Below are positions 7,828-16,807 of a DNA stretch of 64,000 nt, in pieces. Below the pieces are notes generated by a model. That model saw only the letters and a program-made list of their open reading frames with translations. It was not told the origin of the DNA and did no database searches. A program made the translations under genes and the position numbers. This DNA comes from Planctobacterium marinum (GTDB lineage: Bacteria; Pseudomonadota; Gammaproteobacteria; Enterobacterales; Alteromonadaceae), in assembly GCF_020687805.1 (NCBI RefSeq), contig NZ_JAJEWQ010000002.1, positions 757,590-821,589 of the forward strand. Reading direction: 5' to 3'. Within the stretch, counting starts at the first letter, position 1. Every line of letters begins with the position of its first letter.

Positions 7828-8270
7828 TGCGATTCACACTGTTAATTTGCCTGTTGTTTTGTCATTCGGTTAATGCGGTTGAGTGGCAGGACCTATCCAG
7901 ACAGCAGCAGCAGGTACTGCAAAATGCGCAACAAAACTGGACTGATCTGTCTCAGGAGCACCGCCAAAAACTGATCTTGGGAGCGGATCGATGGCTGGCA
8001 ATGGATAGTGGACAAAGGCAGCAAATCAAACAGCGTTTTGATACCTGGCAGGCGTTGAAGCCAGAACAACGCCAGCACCTGAAAGAGCAATTCCAGAAAT
8101 TCAGACAATTGTCGCCGGAACAACGCCAGCAAATGCGGGGAGCTTTTGATAAATTTCAAAAATTGCCCAAAGAACAACGGGCTAAGATGCGGGAAAAATT
8201 TCAACAGGCGAAACAAAAAAATCAGAACCGGCGTGGCAACAAAGGTAAGCCCCGACGTAAACCTGATTAA
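7824..8270 (+). CDS. DUF3106 family periplasmic repeat protein
   Basis: A 148-residue exported protein: signal peptide about residues 1-18 (LLICLLFCHSVNA), then tandem helical repeats of roughly 20-24 residues. These are built on W-x(2)-L-x(2)-EQRQ-type units (for example FDTWQALKPEQRQHLKE and FQKFRQLSPEQRQQMR), and the protein ends in a very basic tail (RRGNKGKPRRKPD). This is the signature of DUF3106 proteins, whose role is unknown and which often share an operon with an ECF sigma factor and DUF3619. The start has a perfect AGGAGG (7811-7816) and overlaps the preceding stop. The repeats superficially resemble Spy/CpxP-like helical chaperones, but I see no LTxxQ motif. Confidence 0.75.
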   Translation: MMRFTLLICLLFCHSVNAVEWQDLSRQQQQVLQNAQQNWTDLSQEHRQKLILGADRWLAMDSGQRQQIKQRFDTWQALKPEQRQHLKEQFQKFRQLSPEQRQQMRGAFDKFQKLPKEQRAKMREKFQQAKQKNQNRRGNKGKPRRKPD

Positions 8271-8298
8271 TGCATGACACCATACAGGCGAGTTTTAA

Positions 8299-9279
8299 AT
8301 GGATAACCGAAATCAGATCAACTGGGGCATTATTGGCTGTGGCGAAGTCACCGAGGTGAAGAGTGGCCCGGCCTATAAGAAAACCCCCGGGTTTAAATTG
8401 GCAGCAGTGATGCGACGCAATGCCGAACTGGCAGAGGATTACGCCAAACGCCATCAGATTGAAAAGCACTATGCCTGCGCAGATGCATTAATCAATGACA
8501 GTGATATCGATGCTGTGTACATTGCCACGCCGCCGGACAGCCACAAACAATATGGGTTACAGGTCGCTGCTGCCGGTAAAATTTGCTGTATCGAAAAACC
8601 ATTAGCCCCTTCTTATGCCGATTGTCAGACGATAGTTAGTGCCTTTGCTGCAGCAAAGCTGCCTTTGTTTGTGGCCTATTATCGTCGCACACTACCTCGT
8701 TTTAATCAGGTGAAAACCTTGCTCGACGATGGCGAAATTGGCCAGGTCAGGCATGTTAACTGGCATCTGAGTAAAGCCGCCAGCGAACTGGATCGCTCTG
8801 GTGGGTATAACTGGCGCACTGACAAACAGGTTGCACCCGGTGGCTATTTTGATGATTTGGCCAGCCATGGATTGGACCTGTTTGCTTACTTATTAGGAGA
8901 ATATATCCAGGTCAAAGGTATCGCCAGAAATCAACAACAGTTCTATTCTGCATATGACGCTATATCAGCCTGTTGGTCACACGCTTCAGGTGCGACGGGT
9001 TCTGGTAGTTGGAATTTTGGCAGTGCGGCCCGCGAAGACAAGGTAACCCTGTATGGCAGTGCAGGTGAGATTCAGTTTTCAGTGTTTGACGAAGGGCCGG
9101 TTGTGTTGTTGAAAGGGGGCGAACGGCGGGAGTTTTGGATTGAACATCCGGAAAATATCCAGTTGCATCACGTTCAGAGTATGCAGCAGGCACTCGTCGG
9201 CGGTTTACCTCACCCTTCTACCGGAGAGTCGGCAGCCCATACCGGTTGGGTGATGGACCAGATTTTAGGAATCGAATAA
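8299..9279 (+). CDS. Gfo/Idh/MocA family oxidoreductase
   Basis: A 326-residue NAD(P)-dependent dehydrogenase of the glucose-fructose oxidoreductase / inositol dehydrogenase family. The Rossmann loop GIIGCGEV sits at residues 10-17, and EKP at 99-101 is the conserved substrate/cofactor motif. The C-terminal alpha/beta domain follows, with HVNWHLSK and DLASHGLDL, where the His is the usual catalytic partner. The substrate is probably a sugar, polyol or derived alcohol; nothing nearby narrows it. The start at 8299 follows a weak site (AGGCGAG). It is 28 bases from the DUF3106 stop but functionally unlike it, so read-through from the sigma operon is possible but unproven. Confidence 0.88.
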   Translation: MDNRNQINWGIIGCGEVTEVKSGPAYKKTPGFKLAAVMRRNAELAEDYAKRHQIEKHYACADALINDSDIDAVYIATPPDSHKQYGLQVAAAGKICCIEKPLAPSYADCQTIVSAFAAAKLPLFVAYYRRTLPRFNQVKTLLDDGEIGQVRHVNWHLSKAASELDRSGGYNWRTDKQVAPGGYFDDLASHGLDLFAYLLGEYIQVKGIARNQQQFYSAYDAISACWSHASGATGSGSWNFGSAAREDKVTLYGSAGEIQFSVFDEGPVVLLKGGERREFWIEHPENIQLHHVQSMQQALVGGLPHPSTGESAAHTGWVMDQILGIE

Positions 9280-9287
9280 CCGAACCC

Positions 9288-9384
9288 CTATTTACTTTTG
9301 CGCTTACCGGGAAACAACTTAAACCAAAATGCCGCTGCAAGGGCAAAGCCGGGCAAAATAAACAGGCGCCAATAAACGGGGCAT
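9288..9384 (-). pseudogene. Small membrane protein gene broken by a one-base shift in a C4 run
   Basis: On the minus strand, an ATG at 9384-9382 follows AGGG at a good distance but runs into the run CCCC (9381-9378). Dropping one C gives an uninterrupted 31-codon ORF ending at TAG 9288-9290. It has a single hydrophobic segment (LFILPGFALAAAFWF) and a basic tail (KRKSK), a plausible single-pass micro-protein. As written, the ATG frame stops after 21 unrelated codons. Either this is a frameshifted remnant or the base run is misread. The low confidence reflects the small size. Confidence 0.35.
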
Positions 9385-9433
9385 TACTGTTTCCCTGGTT
9401 AACACGATCTTCTCACAGGCAATAGCGCGGAAT

Positions 9434-9778
9434 TTAGTTGTTTAGTTCAGTGATATGTAACAATTCGCCCACCGGTCCCCAAAGGAAAAATACCTTGCCC
9501 CATGACTCCTGAGAAATTTCAGATATTTGGGTTTTGTATGGCGTGTTGGCGCAAAGTGCGTAGGCCTGGTCGATATCGGAAACGCAAATTTGCAACATAA
9601 AATTGTCTGCCAGTTCGGCATTGTAAAAGCGCTGCAAAAAGAGCTGACATTCGCCGTTGCTTAAAAGGGTTAAGTCATCGCTGACATATTCTGACTGAAA
9701 CCCAATGTCGGTATAAAAAGCCTGTGATTGCTCATAGTCTTTGCTGGGCACAAAAGCTTTAATATCAATTACCTGCAT
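9434..9778 (-). CDS. VOC (glyoxalase/bleomycin-resistance fold) family protein
   Basis: A 114-residue protein with the paired beta-alpha-beta-beta-beta pattern of the vicinal-oxygen-chelate fold. The N-terminal module has FVPSKDYEQSQAFYTDIGFQ, and the C-terminal module ends WGPVGELLHITE. The Glu in GELLHITE lies where VOC enzymes place a metal ligand, but the usual N-terminal His is not evident, so it may not bind metal or catalyse. Such small single-domain members are often of unknown function. The next gene upstream on this strand lies only 21 bases away, so the two may be co-transcribed. Confidence 0.75.
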   Translation of the reverse strand: MQVIDIKAFVPSKDYEQSQAFYTDIGFQSEYVSDDLTLLSNGECQLFLQRFYNAELADNFMLQICVSDIDQAYALCANTPYKTQISEISQESWGKVFFLWGPVGELLHITELNN

Positions 9779-9799
9779 TGCGTTTCCTTGTTGTAATAA

Positions 9800-10033
9800 T
9801 CAGTGTTTGGAAGGTGCACAGGCGCGGGTAATATCAGCAGGAGCCGTATCTAATTCAGATTTGGTGACTTTCAGATAACGGATAAAGCTGTATATAAACA
9901 GGCTAACCAATAGAACAACCTGCAGGTTGGACAGATTGAGATTGCCGAAGAATACCAGGTCATTAAGCAACAGGCCACAGATCAGTGACATGCTTGCAAT
10001 AGCACCTGCTTTGGAGTTTCCGGACATTGCCAT
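9800..10033 (-). CDS. Small hypothetical membrane protein
   Basis: A 77-residue protein with two likely membrane segments, about residues 10-27 (AIASMSLICGLLLNDLVF) and 36-52 (LQVVLLVSLFIYSFIRY). A short hydrophilic tail ends in CAPSKH. I do not recognise a family. It lies just upstream of the VOC gene on the same strand and just downstream of an inverted repeat. An ATG two codons in is an alternative start. Confidence 0.5.
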   Translation of the reverse strand: MAMSGNSKAGAIASMSLICGLLLNDLVFFGNLNLSNLQVVLLVSLFIYSFIRYLKVTKSELDTAPADITRACAPSKH

Positions 10034-10065
10034 TTCCCTGGTTGATTTTATTACCTTGTCATATT

Positions 10066-10125
10066 ATACCAATCCCACTAAATATTAAATCACTGAGTTG
10101 GTCAAATATGTAGCGGGATTGGTAT
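10066..10125. repeat. 60-bp intergenic inverted repeat, REP/MITE-like
   Basis: The outer arms ATACCAATCCCACTA (10066-10080) and TAGCGGGATTGGTAT (10111-10125) are complementary at 14 of 15 positions, with a 30-base AT-rich centre. I recall similar ACCAATCC/GGATTGGT elements as dispersed intergenic repeats in Alteromonadales genomes, but this window holds only one copy. It lies between the promoter side of one small gene and the end of the DUF3667 gene, a typical position for such elements. Confidence 0.6.
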
Positions 10126-10175
10126 TACCCTGGTAGCACGGCAGTTTTTAAGCGCAAGCGGTTTGTCGAACAGGC

Positions 10176-10859
10176 TCAGCGTAGCATCACATCAAACACC
10201 AAACCCAGGGAGCTCATATAAACAAAATAAATGGCCGCTGATTTTAGCAGTGTGTTCCGCCAGGACTCCTGAAACATAGTTTTAAATGCCTGCAAAACAT
10301 ACCAGACGAAATAGCCAGCCGGAAGTACTTGTAATAGCACAAAGATCAGGTGTCGTTGTTCTGCCGTTTCCAGCGTGGCTGTGATCAACAGTACGAGGTA
10401 GGCGACACAGTGCAGGTGGATAGCGAACACCAGGCAAGCCATGTAGTAACTATGGCGATACAACAGCTTTACATAAAGTGCGTAAATGGGCAGCAGCACA
10501 AACATAATACGGGAATAAAGTTCTGTGGTGGATTCCGGTCTGGCTTCCGTGCCACTATATAAGTGCAGAAACGACGAAAGCAACAAGAAGAACAGCAGAC
10601 TGAACACCAGATACAGCCTTAATGGCGGGGTGTACTTCTGACGCTTACCCTGTTGATATTCATGAGCCGCCAGGCCCGGTTTAAGCAACAGGGTTTTCAG
10701 AGTAAGCATTAAACGGCCATCAATATCTAATAACTCGTGCAGTGATTCTCTCATGAACAACGGAAAGGGTTGACGATGGCTTTTAGTATTCTGGCCACAC
10801 TCCGAACAAAAATTGTCGGTATCAGAAAGCGTTGTTTGGCAATTGGCGCAGGTTTTCAT
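10176..10859 (-). CDS. DUF3667-like membrane protein with N-terminal zinc ribbon
   Basis: A 227-residue inner-membrane protein. The first 20 residues form a zinc ribbon (CANC, then CSECGQ). The PFPLFMRESLHELLDIDGRL stretch and a KPG motif typical of DUF3667 proteins follow. Four or five hydrophobic segments fill the rest (from about residue 82 to the end). The ribbon should face the cytoplasm. The molecular role of the family is unknown. The gene is monocistronic and divergent from the acetyltransferase gene, with about 170 bases between the chosen starts. Confidence 0.75.
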   Translation of the reverse strand: MKTCANCQTTLSDTDNFCSECGQNTKSHRQPFPLFMRESLHELLDIDGRLMLTLKTLLLKPGLAAHEYQQGKRQKYTPPLRLYLVFSLLFFLLLSSFLHLYSGTEARPESTTELYSRIMFVLLPIYALYVKLLYRHSYYMACLVFAIHLHCVAYLVLLITATLETAEQRHLIFVLLQVLPAGYFVWYVLQAFKTMFQESWRNTLLKSAAIYFVYMSSLGLVFDVMLR

Positions 10860-11030
10860 CGTTATTCTTATATTCTTAACTGAAAGCGTATACTGCTTAT
10901 CTTAACGGTAGCGATGCCCGGTAAGCAAAATAATCACCAGGACTATCGCTTTGGACCCGAAGGATACAGAGTTTCAATGGTTGCCGGGATTCACTATGAT
11001 AGCGAGCTCCCGGATTTAACAAGGTTTGAT

Positions 11031-11669
11031 ATGCACTGGATTGATTTAGAAAACTGGCCAAGAAAGCGACATTTTGAAATGTTTCAGGGGGTTGATATGC
11101 CCCATTTTAATGTTGTGGGGGAGTTAGATGTCAGCCACGCGCTGGCCTTTTGTAAAACTCACTCAATGTCCAGTTTCGCATTGATACTGTACTTAATTTC
11201 CCGCACTGCCAATGAAATGGACAACATGCGCTATCGCATTCGCGATGGCAAAGTCTGTTTGCACACCTCAGTGGACCCGGCGTTTACGGTGTTAGGCGAT
11301 GATGAACTGTACTATCATTGTCGCACTCGCTATCGATCAGATTTGCTGGCTTTTTGTGAGGACGTCAGGCAGCAAATTGCGTTGTCAGTGAAAGATAAAG
11401 TGCTACATACTGAACCGGGTGTGGATGATGTGATATATCTTTCCTGTATTCCCTGGGTGGCGTTTAAAGGTATTAGTCATGCGATGCATATGAATCCGGT
11501 GGATTCGATTCCGCGCTATTATTGGGGCAAGTACGAATCTCACGGTGACAAAACCCTGATGCCTTTTGCTGTGCAGGTGCATCATGGTGTGGCTGATGGT
11601 TTGCACGTCGGTCGGCAGTTTCAGGCGATGCAGGCCTATCTGAATCAACCGGAACAACTTTTGACCTAA
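11031..11669 (+). CDS. CatA-like chloramphenicol acetyltransferase family protein
   Basis: A 212-residue acetyltransferase of the type A CAT fold. The signature VHHGVADG places the catalytic His185 (second His) and the structural Asp189, and SCIPWVAF corresponds to the conserved substrate-pocket segment. Family members transfer acetyl from acetyl-CoA to chloramphenicol. Many chromosomal homologues in marine bacteria are not proven resistance enzymes, so the substrate is uncertain. ATG 11031 has AAGG at 11021-11024 and gives the usual CAT length. The frame is open to an ATG at 10914, which would add 39 residues with no family match. There is no mobile element nearby and base use is ordinary, so recent transfer is not indicated. 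Confidence 0.78.
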   Translation: MHWIDLENWPRKRHFEMFQGVDMPHFNVVGELDVSHALAFCKTHSMSSFALILYLISRTANEMDNMRYRIRDGKVCLHTSVDPAFTVLGDDELYYHCRTRYRSDLLAFCEDVRQQIALSVKDKVLHTEPGVDDVIYLSCIPWVAFKGISHAMHMNPVDSIPRYYWGKYESHGDKTLMPFAVQVHHGVADGLHVGRQFQAMQAYLNQPEQLLT

Positions 11670-11753
11670 CCGCCTGGCTATTCCCGCTGCGCAAATTGAC
11701 AATCGGTGCTTATCTCTTAACCTTATGGATATGCACCATTATATTCATTGCCT

Positions 11754-14162
11754 ATGATTCTCGGGCGTCGGGATTTCTGCAAGCGGCTTAGCCGTTGTGT
11801 TCAATCTATGGCACTTCCCGGTGTCAGCCTCTTTTCAGGCTTAAGCTTGTGGCTTTTATTGGCTGGCGTTTTGCTGCCTTTTAGCGCGCTTTCAGCATCA
11901 GTAATCTTGCCAACGGGGGAGCAGTATCGCTTAAACCTGGCCAACTACAGCGAATACAGGTTTGTGGATGACGCAGTCACCTACCCTGAAATGCAACAAT
12001 CGGCAGCCTCTGGTTGGCAGGTACTACGGGGCAATTCCGCATCGTTTGGCTACAAACCCGGCAAAGCAGCATGGTTTCGTTTTAGTATTCAGTCCGATAT
12101 CAGTGCCTTACCCTATCTGTTGTTTGATTATGCCATTCTGGATGATATTCAGGTGTTTATTGAACAGCCCGGGGATGCTCCGCCAGTCGTTAAATATTCT
12201 GGCGATCACCTGGCTCCGGCTTCACGGGAAGTGCAACATCGCAAACTGGTGGTGCCATTGACGCTCAATGCCGGACAAACCCAAATCTATGTGCGGGTAA
12301 AAACAGGCAGTAGTTACACCGTACCTATGTTGCTGACCGGCAAGGCGCATTTTAATGAAACGGAGTCCCTCAATAATATCCTGTTGTCCGGATTAACCAG
12401 GGGCGCTTTGTTTATGATCCTGCTGAATCTGTTTGGTGGGATCCGACTGCGGCACCCAGGTTATCTGTATTATGCGGCGTTTGCCACTGCATTTACCTTG
12501 TTTAACCTTACCATGCACGGCTATTTTCGCTACTACCTGTTGCCTGTCTGGCCGCACTTCAATGATATGTTGACGGTGGTCTGGGGGCAGCTGGGCGGAA
12601 TGACCTATGCGTTGTTTCTGACCGTGTTTTTACCGCTGAAAAAGCGCTACCCGGTGGATTACAACATCTGTCAGGCCCACGCCGTATTGTGCGCTCTGTT
12701 AGTGCTGTTGTCTGTTGTCGGACTTTACAATCACATTCAGATAGTGACTCACTTACTGAACGCCACATTTGCTTTGTATTCTATGGTTTTAGCTATCAGG
12801 GCCTGGCGAGGTGGTGTAACGACCGCGGTGTATTTGGTATTGGGCTGGGTTTGTTTGATGGTGGGGGTCATTGCTAAAGCGATGACCGCGCTCGGTCTAC
12901 TGGCTTACAGCGATATTCTGTTTCACAGTTTCGATGTGGGCATGACGCTCAACTTTACCTTGATAGCATTTGGCCTGGCATCACGCATTGTCGATATTCA
13001 GGAGCGTGAAAAAGTGGCCAGAGAGGAGGCCGACAGCGCGAAAACGCTGGCGATACTAAATATGGAACACTACCGTGCCTTATTTGAGTATGCGCCAATT
13101 CCCATGTTTAAAGTCAATGAACAGGATCATTTTATCGAAGCCAATAAGGCGTTTTTGAAGTTATTTGGTTACCCGTCACAACAGGCGCTGGTGACCGCCA
13201 AAGTGCAGAGCCGCTCGGTGTACTGCCGCCAGAAAGATTACCTGAAATTATTGTCAGATTTGCGCCATTACGGCGTGGCTGATGCTGAAATCAAAATTCG
13301 TTCAACTCAGGGAACCGAGCATTGGGTGCGGATCTCTGTGCGCAAAGTAACGGATTCTGATGTCATTATTTATGAAGGTGCCTGTATTGATGTTACCGCG
13401 CAGGTGGAACAGCAGGCATTTGAAATTGCCGCCCACAAGCGGGAGGTAAATCAACTGGAAGCGCTGGTGGCAGGTGTCGCCCATTATCTCAATACTCCGC
13501 TGGGTACAGCCAATACCGCTCAGTCAGTGGTGTCCGGTAAAACCACGGAAGTGGAACAGGACCTTTCTGCACAAAAACTCACCGCAGCCCGGTTGCGCAA
13601 TTTTCTGGATGTTGTGCAACAAAGTGGTCAGGTGATTAAAAGCAGCCTGGATAAATCCATTAATGTGGTGGAGCGCTTTAAGGAACTGAACCCGGAAGAG
13701 CAGCAGGTGATCCGTACCCCCATTAAGGGAACTGAATTGCTAAAAACACTGAAAGCAACCTTACCGCAAGACATACAGGACAATGTGGCAATCCTGTTAG
13801 ATGACACAACCGATAAGGTGCGTTTGTTACCGATAAAACCTCTGATAGACGTGCTTAAAAAACTCACGATCAATGCCTGGCATCACGGTGCTGCAACTGA
13901 AGTTTATATTGCAATCAATGAGGGCGCTGGTGGGCTGAATATCGTCGTTAAGGATAATGGCAAGGGTTTGTCAGAGGAAGTACGGGCGGAAGATTTGTTT
14001 GCCCCGTTTTATGCCAGAACACTGAGCCTGCAGGAGGTCAGTGGTCTGGATTTATTTGTGGTGAAAACCATAGTACAAAACCGTCTCAATGGTAAGGTGC
14101 AGGTGGACAAAGGGGCGTTGCCGGCACTGCATTTCCACCTTTGGTTGCCCGATCAAAGATAG
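11754..14162 (+). CDS. 7TM-DISM sensor histidine kinase with PAS domain
   Basis: A roughly 800-residue hybrid-free sensor kinase. Order of parts: signal/anchor segment (about 22-47), periplasmic DISM-type beta-sandwich sensing domain (about 50-190), seven membrane helices (about 205-420), a short coiled linker, a PAS domain (about 440-555), then dimerisation/phospho-acceptor and ATPase domains. The acceptor motif is HYLNTPLG (His579, numbered from an upstream TTG at 11748). The G1 box DNGKGL is present, but the G2 box reads SGLDLF instead of GLGL, so ATP-lid function may be altered. DISM domains usually bind small ligands such as carbohydrates. No response regulator is nearby. The start is uncertain: TTG 11748 and ATG 11808 are also possible. 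Confidence 0.85.
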   Translation: MILGRRDFCKRLSRCVQSMALPGVSLFSGLSLWLLLAGVLLPFSALSASVILPTGEQYRLNLANYSEYRFVDDAVTYPEMQQSAASGWQVLRGNSASFGYKPGKAAWFRFSIQSDISALPYLLFDYAILDDIQVFIEQPGDAPPVVKYSGDHLAPASREVQHRKLVVPLTLNAGQTQIYVRVKTGSSYTVPMLLTGKAHFNETESLNNILLSGLTRGALFMILLNLFGGIRLRHPGYLYYAAFATAFTLFNLTMHGYFRYYLLPVWPHFNDMLTVVWGQLGGMTYALFLTVFLPLKKRYPVDYNICQAHAVLCALLVLLSVVGLYNHIQIVTHLLNATFALYSMVLAIRAWRGGVTTAVYLVLGWVCLMVGVIAKAMTALGLLAYSDILFHSFDVGMTLNFTLIAFGLASRIVDIQEREKVAREEADSAKTLAILNMEHYRALFEYAPIPMFKVNEQDHFIEANKAFLKLFGYPSQQALVTAKVQSRSVYCRQKDYLKLLSDLRHYGVADAEIKIRSTQGTEHWVRISVRKVTDSDVIIYEGACIDVTAQVEQQAFEIAAHKREVNQLEALVAGVAHYLNTPLGTANTAQSVVSGKTTEVEQDLSAQKLTAARLRNFLDVVQQSGQVIKSSLDKSINVVERFKELNPEEQQVIRTPIKGTELLKTLKATLPQDIQDNVAILLDDTTDKVRLLPIKPLIDVLKKLTINAWHHGAATEVYIAINEGAGGLNIVVKDNGKGLSEEVRAEDLFAPFYARTLSLQEVSGLDLFVVKTIVQNRLNGKVQVDKGALPALHFHLWLPDQR

Positions 14163-14254
14163 ACCCACTTATCATAGTAAAGCGCTTTCAGAATTGTTTC
14201 AGGCTCGCTATTATCATTGTGCTTTAAAACAACTAACTTAAATGGAATAACAAT

Positions 14255-16693
14255 ATGAAGCACATCAAATGCGGTTTTCCTGCGACTTTAAAGTTATGCG
14301 TATTTTCGTTGCTGGCCTTGTTTGTTAGTCTGGTCCAGGCGAGTTCAGAAGAGCTAAATTTCGCACTTTTAGAGAAAAAGGAAGACTTAAAGTCAGGCTA
14401 TATTGATGTCTGGTATGATTCATCGAAGGACAAAACCTATTTAAAAGTCGCCAGGACGCTGGGGGATTTTATTTATCAAACCAGTTTACCTCATGGGCTT
14501 GGTTCCAATGATGTGGGACTGGACAGGGGGCAACTGGGACATACCCGCCTGGTGTCGCTGCAACCCTCGGGTAACAAAGTTCTGTTAATTCAGGAAAACA
14601 CCGAATATCGCGCCACCTCTGACAATCCGGTTGAGGTTAAGGCTATCCAGGACTCGTTTGCCAATGCGATAATCTGGCAATTTCCGCTGGTGGATGAAAA
14701 CCAAACTCACTGGTTATTGGACGCTTCTGAGTTTTTGTTGCGTGACACCCATGAAGTGGCTGACCGATTAAAGCAAACTAAACAAGGTAGTTTTAAGCTG
14801 GATGTATCGCGCTCCAGCGTTGACGCTGCCAGTTACAAATCATTTCCTCTGAATACCGAACTGGAAGCACGCCTGACATTCACCGGATCAGAACCAGGTG
14901 AATATGTCAGACAGGTGGCGATCGATGCCAAAAACGTTTCTTTGCGTATTCGTCACAGTTTCGTGGCGTTACCTGAGCCGGGTTATCAGCCTTTGCAGTA
15001 TCATCCACAAAGTGGTTATTTCGCCTACTCATTCCAGGATTACGGTAAGCCTGTCAACGAGTCGCTGACACAACAATGGATACCGAGGCATCGCCTGGCG
15101 AAAAAGGACCCAGGCAGTGCTATGTCTGACGCTGTAAAACCAATTGTGTATTATCTGGATGCCGGGGTGCCGGAGCCGGTAAAAACCGCCTTGTTAGATG
15201 GCGCTCGTTGGTGGGCGGCCGCTTTTGAAGCCATCGGGTATAAAAATGCTTATCAGGTGAAGGTGTTGCCTGAAGACGCCGACCCAATGGATGTGCGCTA
15301 TAACATTATTCAATGGGTTCACAGGGCCACCAGGGGCTGGTCTTATGGCGCCAGTATTATCGACCCCAGAACCGGTGAAATTATTAAAGGCCATGTGTCT
15401 CTGGGATCATTGCGCATTCGTCAGGATTACCTGATTGCGCAGGCCATGTTATCGCCCTTCGCGGGAGAAGCCACCGAAGATAGTCAGTTACAAAACCTGG
15501 CTATTAATCGCATCAAACAATTATCTGCTCACGAAGTTGGCCATACTCTGGGGTTAGCACACAATTTTGCCGCCAGTGCTTACGGGCGTGCGTCGGTGAT
15601 GGATTACCCGCATCCGCTATTTGAATTGCGTGGTGGCACAATCCACGCGGAAAATGCATATACCGACTCTTTGGGTATCTGGGACAAACGGGCTATCGCC
15701 TACGCCTACACTGATTTTGGTTCCCGCGATGCTGCTCTGTTACGGGCGGCAATGTTGCAGGAGAATCAGCAAAAGGGATATTGGTTTATCTCTGATGCCG
15801 ATTCACGTGATATCAGCGACGCTCATCCGCTGGCCAGTTTATGGGACAACGGCGACAATGCTGTGGAGGAACTGAATCGGGTTATCCGCTTGCGGGCGCA
15901 AGCACTAAAGAGGTTTGGCGAAGCGTCGCTCAGAGTGAATCGCGCCTATTCAGATTTAGAAGAGATATTAATTCCGCTGTATTATTTTCATCGCTATCAG
16001 ACCATAGCGGCAGGGAAATATATTGGTGGCTATCAATATCACTACGCAATCAAAGGGCAGGGGCAACCTGGCAATTTACCCGCGAGTGCTGAACAACAAG
16101 AAAAGGCCATTGAGGCACTGTTAAAAACCCTGTCCCCTGACTTTCTGAATATCAGTGATGCTGCCGCAGCACTGATACTACCTAAAGTTCACAGTAGTTA
16201 TCGCAGCAGAGAAAGTAATGATGGGGCGATGGGGGTGGTGTTCGACCGCTTTGCTCTGGCTCAAAAGGCGGTGCAACACACACTTAATATCTTGTTGGAC
16301 GACGCTCGCCTGATGCGTCTGTCACAACAGGGCGCCGTTGATGGCAAGATACCTGCGGTACCGGAATTGCTGGTCGCAATCCACAAGAGTTTGTTTGATA
16401 AGCTGTACACGGGTATTAAAGCGGAGATTCAGGTGCAGAGTTTATCGCTGATCAACAGCAATTATCTCAATAAATTGCACAGTGCAAAAACGCCGCAAGT
16501 ACTCAAAGAACAGTATTTTGTTGCACTGCAGCAAATTCAGCAGTCACTGCAACAATTACAGGGACGGCAGGATATCAGTAAGGCGCTGAAACGGCATATC
16601 GAGTTCGAATTATATCGGTTGCCAAAGGCAATTCATTCCGATAGCTGGCAACCTGCTGCCTTACCGGTAATGCCACCGGGATCGCCCATTTAA
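14255..16693 (+). CDS. Secreted zinc-dependent metalloprotease (DUF5117/DUF4953 type)
   Basis: An 812-residue exported protease. It has a signal peptide of about 29 residues ending LVQASS, then an N-terminal beta-rich region (about 30-270; DUF5117-like). A metzincin-type catalytic domain follows with HEVGHTLGLAHN starting at His426: three zinc His and the catalytic Glu. MDYP, further on, may be the Met-turn. The C-terminal 300 residues are helical. Proteins of this build are common in marine heterotrophs and are thought to degrade extracellular protein; the exact substrate is unknown. It is monocistronic, with 92 bases to the kinase gene upstream. Confidence 0.85.
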   Translation: MKHIKCGFPATLKLCVFSLLALFVSLVQASSEELNFALLEKKEDLKSGYIDVWYDSSKDKTYLKVARTLGDFIYQTSLPHGLGSNDVGLDRGQLGHTRLVSLQPSGNKVLLIQENTEYRATSDNPVEVKAIQDSFANAIIWQFPLVDENQTHWLLDASEFLLRDTHEVADRLKQTKQGSFKLDVSRSSVDAASYKSFPLNTELEARLTFTGSEPGEYVRQVAIDAKNVSLRIRHSFVALPEPGYQPLQYHPQSGYFAYSFQDYGKPVNESLTQQWIPRHRLAKKDPGSAMSDAVKPIVYYLDAGVPEPVKTALLDGARWWAAAFEAIGYKNAYQVKVLPEDADPMDVRYNIIQWVHRATRGWSYGASIIDPRTGEIIKGHVSLGSLRIRQDYLIAQAMLSPFAGEATEDSQLQNLAINRIKQLSAHEVGHTLGLAHNFAASAYGRASVMDYPHPLFELRGGTIHAENAYTDSLGIWDKRAIAYAYTDFGSRDAALLRAAMLQENQQKGYWFISDADSRDISDAHPLASLWDNGDNAVEELNRVIRLRAQALKRFGEASLRVNRAYSDLEEILIPLYYFHRYQTIAAGKYIGGYQYHYAIKGQGQPGNLPASAEQQEKAIEALLKTLSPDFLNISDAAAALILPKVHSSYRSRESNDGAMGVVFDRFALAQKAVQHTLNILLDDARLMRLSQQGAVDGKIPAVPELLVAIHKSLFDKLYTGIKAEIQVQSLSLINSNYLNKLHSAKTPQVLKEQYFVALQQIQQSLQQLQGRQDISKALKRHIEFELYRLPKAIHSDSWQPAALPVMPPGSPI

Positions 16694-16807
16694 AATTGCA
16701 GCGGAAAACCGTTTGCCAGAGTTTTAACGATTGACAGTTTGGCTCTGGCTAACTATGGTTGGGCATATTAAAATAATTTACAACAAAGTGTTACAGAGGA
16801 ATTCAGC

